From Echinococcus granulosus (lineage: Eukaryota; Platyhelminthes; Cestoda; Cyclophyllidea; Taeniidae): DNA of 64,000 nucleotides. The notes beneath the pieces were generated by a model. That model was not told where the DNA came from. It saw nothing but the letters and a program-made list of their open reading frames with translations, and did no database searches. This document shows, piece after piece, positions 25,001 through 38,100 of this stretch (its first letter is position 1; every line of letters starts with the position of its first letter). The translations under genes were made by a program, and so were the position numbers. The DNA is taken from NCBI RefSeq assembly GCF_000524195.1, contig NW_020170381.1, forward strand, positions 3,612,642-3,676,641. Reading direction: 5' to 3'.

Positions 25001-28000
25001 TTGCCTGATTCCGTCCGCTCAGGGGCATGTATTGGGATTTATGCCACCTATTCATCACTTTACCCTAAAGACTAAATAATTCTACATGGACTTAAGTAGA
25101 GGGCACTTTACAAGTGCCTTAACTATATAATGGTGGATTCAGGTGTCTTGTTGGTGTATTAGGCCTAAGTTTTTCGTGGAAACCTCTCATCCAGTTATAA
25201 TTTCGTTTTTTTACGGTAAAGAACTTAGCTATTGTCAGTAGCTTATCCTGGGTGGAATCAATGCTTGTTGCGAAGCGGATAGTCGACATTGTTTTCCTTA
25301 ACCGTTCATCGGAAGAATTAGTGATATTTCTGAATTTCTTTTGAAGGAGTTTTTCGTTTGCCGACTAACTGTTTCTTAATGAGAGTTCATCAGAATGGGC
25401 CTTTGCTAACGGGGGCCACCCACCGCAGTTCATGTGCCGAAATCCAATTTATTGGCAATTATCCGTGTGAAAAATGTCTCATGTGTAAGCGTGTGTAACT
25501 AGTCCTTTTGCCCTTTTATGTGCTTTTCACAGTTATGGAACTCGGGTACAACGGCGACCATCTGCCTGATTTATGGTGATTACATCTACACCGTTTGGAT
25601 AGGGGATTCCCAAGGAGTGCTTTTTGGCCACGCCAACAATGCCACCAAGTCCACGTCCTCACACCAAAGCTCCAATGAACCAGTACCACAGAAAGAACCC
25701 ATTCGGCTCACTGAAGCATCCATCCTTCAAACTGCACCGTCTTCAGCTCCGGGCACCACCACCATCGATATCCCTCACATCGATGAGGCTGAAATGGCGA
25801 AGAGTGGAAAGAAGCATACTCCGCGACCCCTCATCATGGGGTCAATTGAATCGCCCTCCATCGCTGCGAGCGCCCTCATCTCCCCGACCTCTCCGCGCAC
25901 GAGAGCTGCTCGCTGGGGTCTTTCTTTTGCCTGGCTCACCTCCCTGGTCCGCGGCGGTGGAGGCAATAGTGCCAGTAGCAAGGAATTGAGCCCCTCAGAG
26001 GTGCCGCAGGCGCAGTTACGAGTTCGCGCACCTCTTGCCACGCAGGAAGTGGAGGAGTCTGAGTTAATGGAAGTGGAAGACCAACCGACAACGCCGGTAC
26101 CGGTGTCGAGGGCAGTAGTTCACAGCGTTGCTCGAGTGCCCTTTCGCTACGGCTCGTTACCCATCGGGAAGAAGAAGGAACGCCAGCATAATCATCACCA
26201 GCAAGGGACAGGGGGCGGAGGAGGGTGGATAGGAGGCGTTTCGGTAGCAACAAAACGATTAAGTGCCCATTTCTCAGAGCCCTCATTGAATGTTGCCTCC
26301 GCCGCGGCTGGTGCCACTGCCACTGTGGATCCTACGACTATCGCCCTCTCAGCCGGGCACAGAATCAGCCCCGCCGGCGATATGCGTGACAGTCGGTCAA
26401 CTTCGGTGGTGGAAAGATCACCCTCTGATTCGCTCGCGTCTGCCTATAACATCCTCACTCCCCGTATGCATCGACCCGAATATGCGGTAAGAGACTCCTC
26501 GTTCAACAGATGCCTTTGATTCCCGTACCTTAGTGCTATTTACTTGGTGTCAATCTTTTCATTCTTTTGTCTCCAATGCGAAGGAGTGGTTTTTTATAGT
26601 GGTTTAGAATTTGTAGCTAAAATGGCAACTTCCAAGAATCAGTTTATGCAAGTGATCAGGTGCTACTGGTGTACACGTTCAAACTTTAAAGTGGATTTCA
26701 TGTTGGCATGCAATCATGCTTGGTGATGGAAAATTTCGTGAGTGGTAGATTTATTCATCTTACACATTGCTTTGCTTCCCTTTGGCTTTTTATAGACTTC
26801 TAGTGTGAAATATCTAAAGTAACATTTCCTATCACTGATGGTTCTCGCGTCATTGCAATGTTGTCTCTCTATTGCCATATTGTATGTGCAACTTGTCCTC
26901 CATGCATAGATTGTCAAATCCTTAATGTTTAGGAACTCCGAATATTTTATGATTACTACACGAGTATTCCTGCTTACGCCTTTGTCTCGCCCATTGCCCC
27001 TCTTTACTTTACGGATACACCATTGGCTGCCATATTCGACAGGGAAAACAGAGAGTAGATTCACACAACAACATGCAGTTGATACTTGTGGCGTAATAAG
27101 TAGGGGGGTTACGGTCAGTGTGTACGGTCCAGGAGGATAGAGAGAGGAGAATGGCTGAGTGAGTCAGTCAAGTATAATTATGGTCACTGTTGGACCCTCT
27201 TCTCGGTGCGGCCGTCAGCGAACCTGGAACTGGTCCCTGCTTGATGCAAGTCCGTCAGGAGGGACTGGGCAAGATCACGACTCTCTAGAACATCCTGAGG
27301 CCAGCACTCAATCAGAACTTCTAGAACATCGAACGGGAATGCCTTTTGAGGGTTGCAGGTATACCCAGTAAAAATACTTTCCCTTTGTCAAAGTTCCAGA
27401 TCATGCGCATGCTTCAACACATTAGCGCCAGTTCTACTTGACGGCTCACCATTTAGTATATCTACTGCACCCGTATTTCTAGGAATCCAATCTTTTTACA
27501 TTAATGTGCTCTTAGATTAATTAGTGATCAATTTTGTTGTGTCAGAAGTCTGTGTTTGTGTCACAACGACCTGTGTTGCTAATGTTTAATCATGATCAAA
27601 AAACCTCATAATTGATACGACTTACTGTCTAAGTTGCCAATCACACGATATTTCCTTCTCTACTTGCATACAATATGCTTCTTATCATAATGTAGAACAT
27701 CTCCCGTTGAACTGACATGCTTGTCTCTTCAACAATCAATTGTTATTAAGAATAGGAATGTTTTGGGATTGAATTTGAGAAAATGATATGGAGTCTCGGA
27801 TTTGTTGGAGAAATTCTTTCCTTATTTTTTTCTCAGTTCTAAATTGACCTTGTTTAGCAGATGACATATATCGGAGAGGCTGAAAGAGTTCATTTGCCTT
27901 TCCCTGCCTCTTCAGGTCGAATTTGTGTCAATCTTGCGTGCGGGGGGTTGCGTGACTTTCAAGGCGTCAGAGGACTACGTGGGTGGTGGTGAGGAAGACG

Positions 28001-28659
28001 ACGACGAGGGCGAGGGAACGGAATCGAGCCAGCCAAGCCGCATACCTGCACCGGTGATGAGCAGTGCGCAGCTCCTCTTTGTCCCGGATCTCTCTGTAGG
28101 CGGCACCTACCGGGTGGGTGGTATATCAGGGGTGACCCGTTCCCTCGGGGCTAGCACTTCCCTCATACCCGGTCTCTCTGGCCTGCCTTCGCTCTCTGCC
28201 CACCGTTTCTCTGTCTCCGCCTGCCTCATCCTCGCCACTGACGGGTTGTGGGACACCTACGGCTGTTCTCCTGACGACCTTACACACTTCTTCAGCGGCA
28301 CGCCGAATCGAGAGTTTGCCAAACTCCTCACTGCTCGTGCTGTCCGTAACGGTTCCAGTGACAACGTCACCACTCTCGTCCTTTGGCTGGGTGAAGGTGG
28401 CACTGACAGTGAAGCGATGGAGGTGGACCTCCGTTCTCCCACTGCCTACCCGGCGGGCACACGGTGCGCCTCGGTACCCTCTCTGGGCAACTCTCGGCTG
28501 CGTGGACCCCTAGCAGCAAGAGCTCTTGGTGAGACTGACTTCAGTCTACCCTGCTATGTGGAGCCACGGGAGCGTACGCTCACAAGGAGTCACTCGTCGG
28601 AATATTTGGCCGATGTTGATCGTATTCGGGCCTCTAGTCCCATGCGTGTTCTCCCCTGA
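16001..28659 (+). CDS. PPM1E/F-like PP2C-family Ser/Thr phosphatase
   Basis: Metal-dependent protein phosphatase of the PPM family. Exons: 16001-16076 (tentative), 16626-16858, 19371-19628, 25533-26486, 27916-28659; the last four are all joined in phase 0. The model gives 754 residues. Metal-site residues are present: Glu in RRRQEDR (about E86), DGHGG (D127-G128), ATDGLWD (D616) and SSDNVT (D656). NSGTTA and WIGDSQ match PPM1F. HRPEYAVEFVSILRAGG aligns with the PPM1F stretch HRPERQDEKARIEALGG, so most of exon 4 (roughly residues 225-500) is a Ser/Pro/Gly-rich insert inside the catalytic fold. A second acidic insert follows (GGGEEDDDEGEG). The usual SRxxGD Asp is replaced: TRSLGA. The first exon rests on a good start context (AAGATGGCGG) and frame only; its donor is weak, so the N-terminus may be wrong. 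Introns of 2.5, 5.9 and 1.4 kb hold no convincing nested gene. Confidence 0.85.
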
Positions 28660-28705
28660 TGTGTCCTTTCTGTCTGGCTGTCTGTCTGTCTTTCAGTCCC
28701 TCTTG

Positions 28706-28730
28706 AGTGTGTGTGTGTGTGTATGTGTTT
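28706..28730 (+). repeat. (GT)n microsatellite in phosphatase 3' UTR
   Basis: A run of GT dinucleotides about 50 bases after the phosphatase stop codon, preceded by a short CTGT-rich tract at 28675-28691. Confidence 0.9.
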
Positions 28731-28898
28731 GTGCGAGCATGCGTGTCTGCATTTACATAGATGTAAACGAGATCTATGCTCTCAATTCTTATTCTCTCCA
28801 TGCTGACTCCAATCCTCTTATTTCTTCTCATGATTGTCAGTTTTTACCTACGCGCCGTACTGCGTGCCAGAGGTTCTTTTTCTGACTTACTAATGGCC

Positions 28899-28904
28899 AA
28901 TAAA
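28899..28904 (+). terminator. AATAAA poly(A) signal of phosphatase gene
   Basis: Canonical hexamer 240 bases after the stop codon on the coding strand. It is the first AATAAA downstream of the stop. Confidence 0.6.
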
Positions 28905-29518
28905 TGCCTTTTGCATTGCCGTTTGGAGGGCGTTTGAAGTTGGCTCATATCAGACAGAGTGTGGTGGTGGGGCTCTGTCCGCTTGGGGATTGCGCCTAAT
29001 AGGGTGTCACTCTGCATATCTCATGAAGGATTTGCACGTACACTTCATAACATTGGAAGAAGTTGGCCTGAAGTGGTCTAGATAATGAATTTTAGTCTCG
29101 GTTTTATACCAAGAGCTAACGTTCTCAAACATGATAAAATAGTAGAAGTGTAAGCCTCAAAAGTGTCAATTTCAACATGAAATGTTGAAAATTTTGCGAC
29201 TAAAATTGTAGTGGCTTTTTAAAAGCAGAATTTTACTTATCCAGGTTGTGAAGTCAAAAGGGGACCATGCAAAAGCTGTAATAAAATGATTCGTACTATT
29301 ATCACTGCATCTTGATTAATTATTTGTAGAAAAAAAATACATCAGGCTAGTAAATTGTCAATAACTCGTGTTTTGGGTACTTACACATTGCTCACTGCGG
29401 GTTTTAATCGATCAGCGATGCCAGTGAAGTTATGTAGGTATAGAAGCGCCTAATTTCAGCCGGTCGTTTCTGTGTCAGTTTACCTATAATGAACTGAATC
29501 TACTGTAATGTCATCTAC

Positions 29519-31842
29519 ATGCCAAAATCAAACCGCTGGAAGGAGTACCCATTGCCATCTAATTGGGAGGAGCGATATGATCCAAGCACAAAATTAAAGT
29601 AAAAGTCGGCCCACCACTTTAGTGTAGTTATTTTGTTGACCATGCAAAAAAGCGAGCCTCATGGACGGATCCACGGACTTGGTATTATGACAATGATGTG
29701 ACCTCAACGGGTGGCGAAACCAACCTGCGGGAGAATAACAATGAGGCCCTTTCTGACGTAAGCGTATGAGTTCCTGAATTGATTTGAAGCTCTTTAGCGC
29801 CCTTATAATTTCTTAAGCTCGGAGGGGAATAGATCTGTGAAGCCTTCATACGCATCCAAGACCAATTCGATTGTGAATAAGTTCTTGGCAAAGAGGTGAA
29901 CTTGTCGTCCTGTTTATGGTCATATCTATTAAAATGATTACTTGACTTCTAATTTTACGACTGCGTTTTCCATCGGGATTATCTTATTGAGCAAGACTTG
30001 ACATGCGCTTTCCCTCACGATTTATTTTCTTTAAAACACTGGCATTCTTCTGTTTGGAACGTCTTGGCGCGCCCCCATTTTAAGAAATTGAAGTGTAATG
30101 TCCTTAGTTTTACATGCGTTCTCTGTCTTACAGTCAATTGACTGCTCCGCATTGGAGCATGCTGCGTTTTAATTGTTAAATATTTGCCATTAGTTAACCT
30201 GGTAAAGTGTATCTACACTTGCCCTTTTTATTTTGTTGACGAACATTGTATCATCGCACTAATCAGAGACGTTTTTTGGTGTACGTAGCTACGAACCGAA
30301 ACATGATCAGTTACAACGAAGACGTAAATCCTCATCAACCTCTCGAAAAAGTAATGCAAGGTATATTCTATCATTATTTTTCCAACTAGTGACTTTTCAG
30401 GAGGGCCCGACGATGCAGTATGGAGCCGCACTCCTGCTCTTCACGTAGGTCGTCTTGATCCTTTTGTCTCATCTTTATCCATTTCCCTACAGCGCTTTCC
30501 CCTACCGCTACTTCTGCACACGTATCCTGCCAGCTGCGGCACCATTCCTCCCACCGTGTCGCAACCGCGAACCCGGGATCGATAAAGGATGATGCTACGC
30601 TGGGCGAAGTTGTTGTCGGAGAAAGGGTACCGAAACACGAGGTGGTGAAACAGTCCACACCTGTTCCTGAGACTAGGGAGTTGTGTCTGGCTCCCTTGCA
30701 CGTGTAAGCTCTTTTTTCTATTGTTTTACAACTGGTTTTGACCAGGCTTCTCAGGTGGTCGTACAGACTTCTTAATAATCATTGTCGACCCTTTCGCATT
30801 TAAGATTTACCCATTTAAATCCTTAAAACTATCCTCAGACGGGCTTATCGAAGTGAATGAACATTGTTGGTGTTTACTTGATCGTCACGCATTTGTGATT
30901 TTTTTGTCTGAGGCTTTATTTAAATTATCAGGGGGTCTGCTCCAGCACAAGATGATGTCAAGGGAACTCGGGGTTTAAAAACATTCCATTCCAAAGGCGA
31001 TGGTAACCCCGAACGTATTTGTGAAGTGCTCGAACATGTGAGCTTTCATTGCATTCGACTATTTTCGGTTACAGTCAACAGGCAATACCCCAAAACTTAT
31101 GCTTAAATATATGTCACCACCCTTCAAAATTGCTGAAAACCCCCCATAAAATAGAAGATCGGTTGATTCTTTAGTTATTTATCGAAGGATTAAAGAATAA
31201 CCTAAAAGTAAAGTTAAAATCCGGTCACTAACTGTGACTTATGTTGCTAAGTGGATTATTGCCCATTCTTTCCTTAGGATAAATGAAATCCCCGCAGTTT
31301 ATCACCTTAATTGAAGGAAATGAATTGCATTTTTGCTTTTCCAGGCTTATGGTTTGAGTTTTGCCATAAATTTGTCCCATAAGTCGAGAGACTTATCACA
31401 ATCAATATTTTTTATTCAAACGTACAACTATACCACAACCATTATTTTTAAATTTGGCGCCTTAGTTATGAAAGGCTTCCTCCAAAAGGGATGCAATTTT
31501 TTTGCTTCTGGTTAATGGCCCAGTAACTTAGAATTTACAAACAAATAATGCATGGATGTTTTTAGTACTAATATTCTGCTTCATCAATTGCTGCTTTAAA
31601 CACGTACCATTGTTTCACTTCACCCTTTTCAGTGTCGGCTGAGCAAGCCAAACAAAGCGGTTATCCTAAGCAGTCTATTGATTCGGGCAAAAGGTCCCGA
31701 TCAGAGTCTCCTCTGTCGACGGATTCCCGCCAGAGGTCCCGACCCCAGTCTCGGTAGGGGCCCCAATCCTTCGCTGGTCCGCGGTCCCAACCCTGCCCTA
31801 TTGAGGAAAAATCAGCCCCAAGCCCTTTCCTCCGCTCCATGA
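29519..31842 (+). CDS. WW-domain protein with GPxP repeat tail
   Basis: Seven exons join in frame with GT-AG borders: 29519-29598, 29628-29757, 29798-29895, 30401-30444, 30493-30703, 30932-31037, 31633-31842, giving 292 residues. Phases 2-0-2-1-2-0 match at every join, which is strong support for the model. Residues about 10-45 form one WW domain: LPSNWEERYDPSTKLNYFVD, then SWTDPR, with the two Trp 23 apart. WW domains bind proline-rich ligands. The middle is Ser/Thr-rich with basic patches. The last exon has imperfect repeats GPDPSL, GPNPSL, GPNPAL after an earlier GPDQSL. The family was not recognised. An alternative frame of the last exon reads as an RS-rich tail ending at 31758, but it does not match the phase of exon 6. 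No AATAAA was seen before the converging gene's stop at 31961. Confidence 0.6.
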
Positions 31843-31943
31843 TCACGTGCCCCGTTTTCGTTATTTAAAAATGGTTTTATTGTTATTACTTCTCTTGTTG
31901 ATGTTGTTGAACGAAATACTTAACAAATCGCATCACAGTCCTA

Positions 31944-31949
31944 TTTATT
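31944..31949 (-). terminator. AATAAA poly(A) signal of DRC10-like gene
   Basis: On the minus strand AATAAA lies about 12 bases beyond the stop codon of the DRC10-like gene. It would give a very short 3' UTR, ending before the converging WW gene. Confidence 0.55.
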
Positions 31950-31960
31950 GGTTGATTGCC

Positions 31961-34900
31961 TCAACGACGCTCCCGGCGGCGTCTATGCAATGTGTTGGTG
32001 GTGGCAGCGGCGGCCTTGCGAGCGAGGAAGGCGCGGGCGTAGGCGCCAACCACCCGGCAGGCCTCCGTCACTGCTGCGTCACGAGCGTCCGCTGCTCGTT
32101 GTCGCTCCCTTTCCGCTTCCTCGTGTGTCAGCATTTCCTCATGTTCTATCCATAGAGTCTGGTGAAGGTGGAAGGGAAAGTAATCACGTTTCATTTGTGC
32201 TATCTTGTCGGACTGGTTATTGACTTCGGTTAAAAGAACATACACCCGTCTTGGAGTGAAGCCTTTTTATTTTCCAGGTGGGGAGAGTGCGGATGTGTCC
32301 ACTTCCAGTTGTATGATTTTTTAACTAAGCGGGACTTTTAATTAAATTTATTTGTTAATATCAAGTTGGACTAGATTTGGGTTTGTTGCAGGATTGTATC
32401 GAAAAGGCAAAAGCAGGGCTTGCACACACATCAAGCGAAGTCATTCTGGAAGGATAAAGCGCGTTGATTTTATATCAATTGTATTTGGTGAGTATCACCG
32501 GGGTTATGTTTGCTTGCTAAAACTAAGTTATGCAAAGTAGCAATGTATGGTCAGTAAACCCGTTTGATTCTTTCTGCCGATCAAACCATTACTGAGCAGT
32601 GTTTTAAACTTACCGCCATCTTTTTCTGGAATTCTTCCATTTGCTCCTTCTCATTATCGAACGTCTTCTGCAATTCATCGTACTTCTCCTTTTACAAAAA
32701 AACAATGAAATAAGTATAAATAGTTTACTTAGGAGGCAGTGTAAGGTGTTTCTCCCTTAAATTAGTGGGTAAATGCGTTTTTTTCATCAAAATGCAATAT
32801 TTGCACCCTGGCCTATTTTGCATACATATGAAGGCTTAAGCCTTGATATATTACTTTAACCAAGGAAATAAGAGATCTCACGGCGATCAAAAACAATAAC
32901 AATTTACTCATAGATATAGGGAATTAATACACCTAGAGGAGACAAATTTGCCTTAAAATGGTCAATCTTAATAGCAAAGCTCGTACCTGCGTACAATACC
33001 TGATGAGGCCATTATTCACCCACGCGTTCTGACTTAAAATAGTATTGCTAATTTTAATTTCTAGAGTTAGACCAAGTTCGGGATAAATGAACCTGGGGTA
33101 GCACCAAGCACTCCCCATTCCATCCACCGATCTTCTCTAGTACACTCTGCCCACTAGTAACTAGTGGTAACAAGCGCAGAAGGAGCACAAATAGCCTACC
33201 TGCAAGGCAGTCATTTCATCATCGTGGGAGGCAATTTGAGACTCCATTATGCCTTCCAGCTTGTACTTTCTGGATCGAGCATTCTTCACCTCTTTTCGAA
33301 TAGCTGCCAGTTCGCCATCAACCCTCTCCTCCGCCACCGTCAGCACGGTCTTCAGGTGTTCCTGTCGAACTACAAAAAAATCCCCCTTTGATACAATGCC
33401 ACATATCCTGAAGGTTCGGTTAGGGTTAATTCAATCATGTTTACTGGAAAACTAGGCAGATAGTTAAAGTGTTGTCGTAAAAGGTGTTGCGGAGTATTTT
33501 TGGGTTTCTAGCATTGATAATAAATACACAATATTTGCAAATTAGGTGTCGCTTTATTAAAACCCACAATTCGGAAAGACTTAAATGTGGTGCGTAGAAA
33601 GCGTTACTAAGCCGAATATTAAAGTGTAACTATTTGGAAGGACGGAAGTTTTAAGCAGACTAAGCTGAGACTAAAACTCGTGACGCTTAGGGTGTTTTCG
33701 ACAAAATAAGGCTGAAGTAAGTTTACCACCATGAAGGGCTAGTAGATCATTTCTTTTAAAATCATTTGTGTATGAGCATAGCCTCAGATAAGTCATTTTA
33801 TGTAAAATAAGCATTTTAAAATTCACTTTCTGATCAAGCTTTTTTGGTGAATTTGAGAATAAGTATATGTTAGGCTAAGTAACTAAACTAAGGTTTTAAA
33901 CGTCTTTTACACCCACTTTCTGACTGCTTTATTGTATTCTCGTAATTTTCAATTCCTTTTGAGGTTATTTGTAAAATCGAATTTGTAAACTTCTCCTTTA
34001 AGTCCACGAAATCGCCTTGTAGAACTCTGATTTGTGAATCCAAAGCCTTAGCCTAAAATAATATCAAAACAAACACCCCAGATGTGCAATACTTGTGAAC
34101 CAACAATATAGCAGTTACAGTGAGTGTTAATCGAAATCATGATTTCAATAACTGATACTCATGTAGCTACTAAAACATTGCAAGACTTGATACGAATAAT
34201 CTGGAACTAAGAATCCAGTCTGCAGAATATGCTATTTTATCGCATTAGTGTGATGCAGCTGAACATATTTTATGGTTCTTTCCATACTAGGTACAAACAC
34301 GTTTAAAGATAATCAAGGGTCTAACTTATTCATTACAATATGAAAAACTTACCTTACTTTTTATTTGCTGCCTAATTGTTTCATACCCTCCGTTAAGTAA
34401 TTCGATATTTGATCTTAGTTCTTGACAAATTAGCTGCCGTTCTTTGATTATTTTTCCTATACTTTTGAGTCCTTTGATGCTGTAATGAAGTTCATTGGAA
34501 TTGGAAATGTGTAAATGATCCAAAAGGGCTAAAATGTCCAATTCATGTGGTAAACAAGGCCACTGTTGCTTCTCTAGGTCATTTGTCTCGTAAGATTTTT
34601 CACCATTCTCAAACAAACGTCCTGGCAAAAGACTATTTACAATGTCGGGGTGACTGGTTAAAAAACGCCTTAGTTTCCGCGCATTGAACAAGTGGTGATC
34701 GATCAGCTAAAACACCAAAATTCTGCTAATTACATCTCATGCCTTAGTTTTAGCTAAATAAAAATGCACTGACCTATGTCACTAGCATACAACAAGAAGA
34801 CTGAGGGCAGGAGTATGAAAAATTTCGTTCTTGCACAGTGTAAGATATTTTCCAAATAAAAACATGCGAGACATGTGCTTTAAATATGCTTTGGTGATAC

Positions 34901-35117
34901 AAATAATTAAAGTCAATTAATGTAACCTCTAAATTAGGGACTAGGTTTTATATGGTAAGCTCAGCGGCAAAACCCTAAGTAATCTCCCGGTAAGCCTTAC
35001 TTGACCAGTAGGTTCATTTTGGGTTAATTGATTGAAACCTTCCTTTGTCGAATTAAAAAGCAAACTTCTAGTTTTCAGAAACTCATCCACCTCGATAATT
35101 TTTAAACCCTTTGACAA
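31961..35117 (-). CDS. DRC10: Dynein regulatory complex subunit 10-like (IQCD)
   Basis: Coiled-coil protein resembling IQCD/DRC10, a subunit of the nexin-dynein regulatory complex of motile cilia and flagella. Exons in transcript order: 35001-35117 (tentative), 34353-34706, 33917-34052, 33200-33369, 32614-32688, 31961-32212; these give about 367 residues. Phases agree at every junction, including the tentative first exon (phase 0, donor GTAAGG). RKYKLEGIMESQIASHDDEM matches human IQCD around KKYKVETEIENWIQKYDTEM, and the Glu/Lys-rich exon after it continues the coiled coil. The C-terminus (HEEAERERQRAADARDAA, then VVGAYARAFLARK) stands where IQCD has its single IQ motif, but the IQ consensus is poor. 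The start of the last exon (acceptor at 32213) was chosen for phase. The true start codon was not found; upstream exons are expected right of 35117. Confidence 0.7.
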
Positions 35118-38100
35118 CTACTTGTACGTGGAATTTGTAAGTCCAACATACTTTGTCGCCAGTCCCTACATTTTGAAGCAAAAAAAAGAATGCCACCAGT
35201 TTCTTATGTTCTCCTAAGATTTCTACCAACAAGCTTGCGCGCGAATCATTTATATTCCTAATGTCATTGGGTTGAATAACATTTTTTAGAAACATCCCTG
35301 AAAGCATTTTGAAATTGTGCAACGTGCAATAAACATTCATACTCCAAGGTCAAATTCAGGGAATCAAATTAAACACCTCCGCGTTAATTAATGATTCGTT
35401 TGTCACAAAATAAAATAGCTTACCTAATAGTTTATCACCATATAATTATTGTTTTCCAATCATTTTGTATTAATTTTCTGGGGTATCTATTGAGAGTTGT
35501 GCCATCCAGGGTAAAAATAAATAGAACCTCCTAGTAAACTCTAGTATTCTGTGAGCATTATTTTGAGTCTCGCAGCATAGAATTAAGATTTACAGTTGCG
35601 TTTATGGCAGAAATAGTCAAATTTTGCCCATGATCAACTGCTAGAATGTCCTTGAGTCAGTTACCGAACTGATATTTAGGACGGATTGAAGTGGATGTTT
35701 GTTGTAGTTGCCGTTTGTAGCAAAATTAAGTGAAATATTGGGATGCCGACTTCTGTTATCTAATTATTGTTCGTTCAGCATTAACAGTCATATGTTAAGA
35801 ACATGCAAGATTAGGGCATTGTATGCCTCAACACCATTTAACCTGTCCAATCTCGCATCTCACCACCTTACTTTCAAAATAAACCTATTGGCTTAACAAA
35901 AGAGTTTCGAGGGACTTCTTTCAAAGTTTTGCTAATCTTGATGCTACCTATACATTACTTATTAGGGTGCGCCCATATTTCCTTCCCAATGTGTTTTTTC
36001 TGTCGCATTATATTCACAACCTCTTACTAATTTGGGCAACCCAACCATAAATCAAGGCAAAATACGAATTTGTCCCTACATTTTACTAAAATAAACTATA
36101 TCTATTTGAATGCAGAACCGAAACTTAATTTCCTCGGCTGATTTTACATTGTTTCCGTTTTTCCATAAATAAACTGATTTTATATTATAACCTACGTGTA
36201 TACTGGTGAGTTTTTCCTCTCTTGGTTCTAAGTAGAAAATCGCGATCAACACAATTTTAGTGTTACCTTATTTGATTAGCACATTTAGAAGCCGATCATA
36301 AGTAATGCCTTAAATTTGCGACTAACATATTGTATGCAGTTGATTTTACTAATGCTTACGGATCACACGGGTGCTTACATTGAGCCTAAGCCACAAAACG
36401 TTGTCAGATTCAGAGCGCATGCACACGACCTGTTCTGACGTGACCACTGTCTACTTGAAAGACACGTAACACGTTAATTTTCTTGCTTTATTATCATCTA
36501 GCGTCTTTCCCATCACACGCCTTCTAATGAATACAATGTATTAAAAAGGGAAACGCCCAGTTTTTCGCCTTGCAACACTCTACAGGCAGATAGATACCGT
36601 ATAATTGCACATTTCCATTTTAATAGCAGCCTAAAAATATGGCTTTTTATCGCTGGTTTAATTAGCTTTATTGGGTAAACACTCCCAACGATTGTTACTA
36701 TAAATATTTCTTGAACTTTGTTGGTACATGGTAATTGTGGAAAAAATAAAATAAAGTCTGTAACATTTCACTACCGTAATCGAGTATGATGGAAGTGTCT
36801 CACCCCAAAGGCTGGCTTCTGAAAGCGGTCGGTGCAAAGACAGATGATTTTGAGATCCGATTCAACAAAGTTCAGTTTAAATGCGTACTTGGATCAAAAG
36901 TAAAAAAGATTCGTTACATTTGTCCTCCTCGTTATCGGAGTGAATGAAGGGAACCCTCTCAACAGGAAGCTCTCCCAAAATTAACATTTCAACGATGCGC
37001 CATCATGATTTTTGTAAACCTGAGGGGAGTATTTGCACAGGGTTCGCTGTTTCTTGATATTGTTACACAAGTAAACCTCGTAGCAATTTACCGTGTTTGT
37101 GATAATCCCATTTTCTTAGTTCAAAATCCTACCATAACAATACCGTCCCAGAGCTGAGATGAATAGAAACTCCCCATCGGACAAGACAAGATCATTACCT
37201 ATCAAAGCAACTTGTTATATCACCTAAAATGATTCCATTTTTTAACGCACAGAGACCAAGTAAACGCAATCTGCCTTGCGACTCCTTTATCTCCTTCCTT
37301 TTTAGTAACCCTAGTCTTTCGTGTGAGTTCCCCACAAGTCTTCAGACTTTGCAAAGCGGAGGCGTCTGTCGATGTGTCAGCGTGGTGCCATTGCTGCTTC
37401 TAGTGCTAGTGGGCGTAGCATACGACCTTGCTTTCTCGTTCTGTCTGGCAATTATAAGTTTCTGTACCCTAGATAAAGGCTGAAATATGCCTACTTACTT
37501 TAGAGAACTCTATTTTATTACAGCTAATAGAATTATTCTCAGCCATTGAGATCAGGCTGCCGTGCAAGTGGAACAGGGTAGTTCTAAATGGTGGTGTGAT
37601 GTCACTGAAAACCTAGAGTAAGTAATTTGAAGTTAATATGGCCTTAAAGTTTATAGTTTATTTAAACTTTTAGCTCATGTTTCTCCAAGGAAAAGTATTG
37701 GGAATATTTGAATAAAATACGAAGGCAGATTCTATCTACAACAAGGGGTTTTGTAGACCAAGAGAAGCCGTTTACACCTTCCCAAATTATCAATGTTGAC
37801 TAATTCACTAAGAAATTTGCCAAAAACGTTATTAGTGTTATCTCAATTAAACAATCCTTTTGCCGAATCAGGACACGCCAGTCGAACAGACATTTCTGTC
37901 TCAAGATCAAGAACGGCTAGTCGAGTCAGATGCTACTTTGTCCTCGCCCTCGGTATCCTCGCCAAGGGAGTGGGGAAGGAGTGGGACTCGAGACTGTGAG
38001 AAAAACGTGACCTTTCACACGATTTTTCTCGCCTAACTGACACGTAGTCGCAGCAACAGCAATTGTTGATCCACTAGTGGCTTGCCTATCTTCAATACAT

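Noticed and set aside
25624..26490. Alternative-frame and antisense frames in the large phosphatase exon
   Set aside because: Explained by the long, GC-rich phosphatase exon 25533-26486; only its frame joins neighbours in phase 0.
31333..31515. 60-codon frame after a good acceptor inside the WW gene
   Set aside because: Phe/Ile/Thr-rich like translated AT-rich DNA; exon 6 joins 31633 in frame without it.
31633..31758. RS-rich reading of the last WW-gene exon, suggesting an SR splicing factor
   Set aside because: Needs the previous exon to end in phase 1, while exon 6 ends in phase 0; the phase-0 frame is open longer and carries repeats.
31847..32223. Plus-strand frames at 31847-32223
   Set aside because: They are antisense shadows of the last DRC10-like exon on the minus strand.
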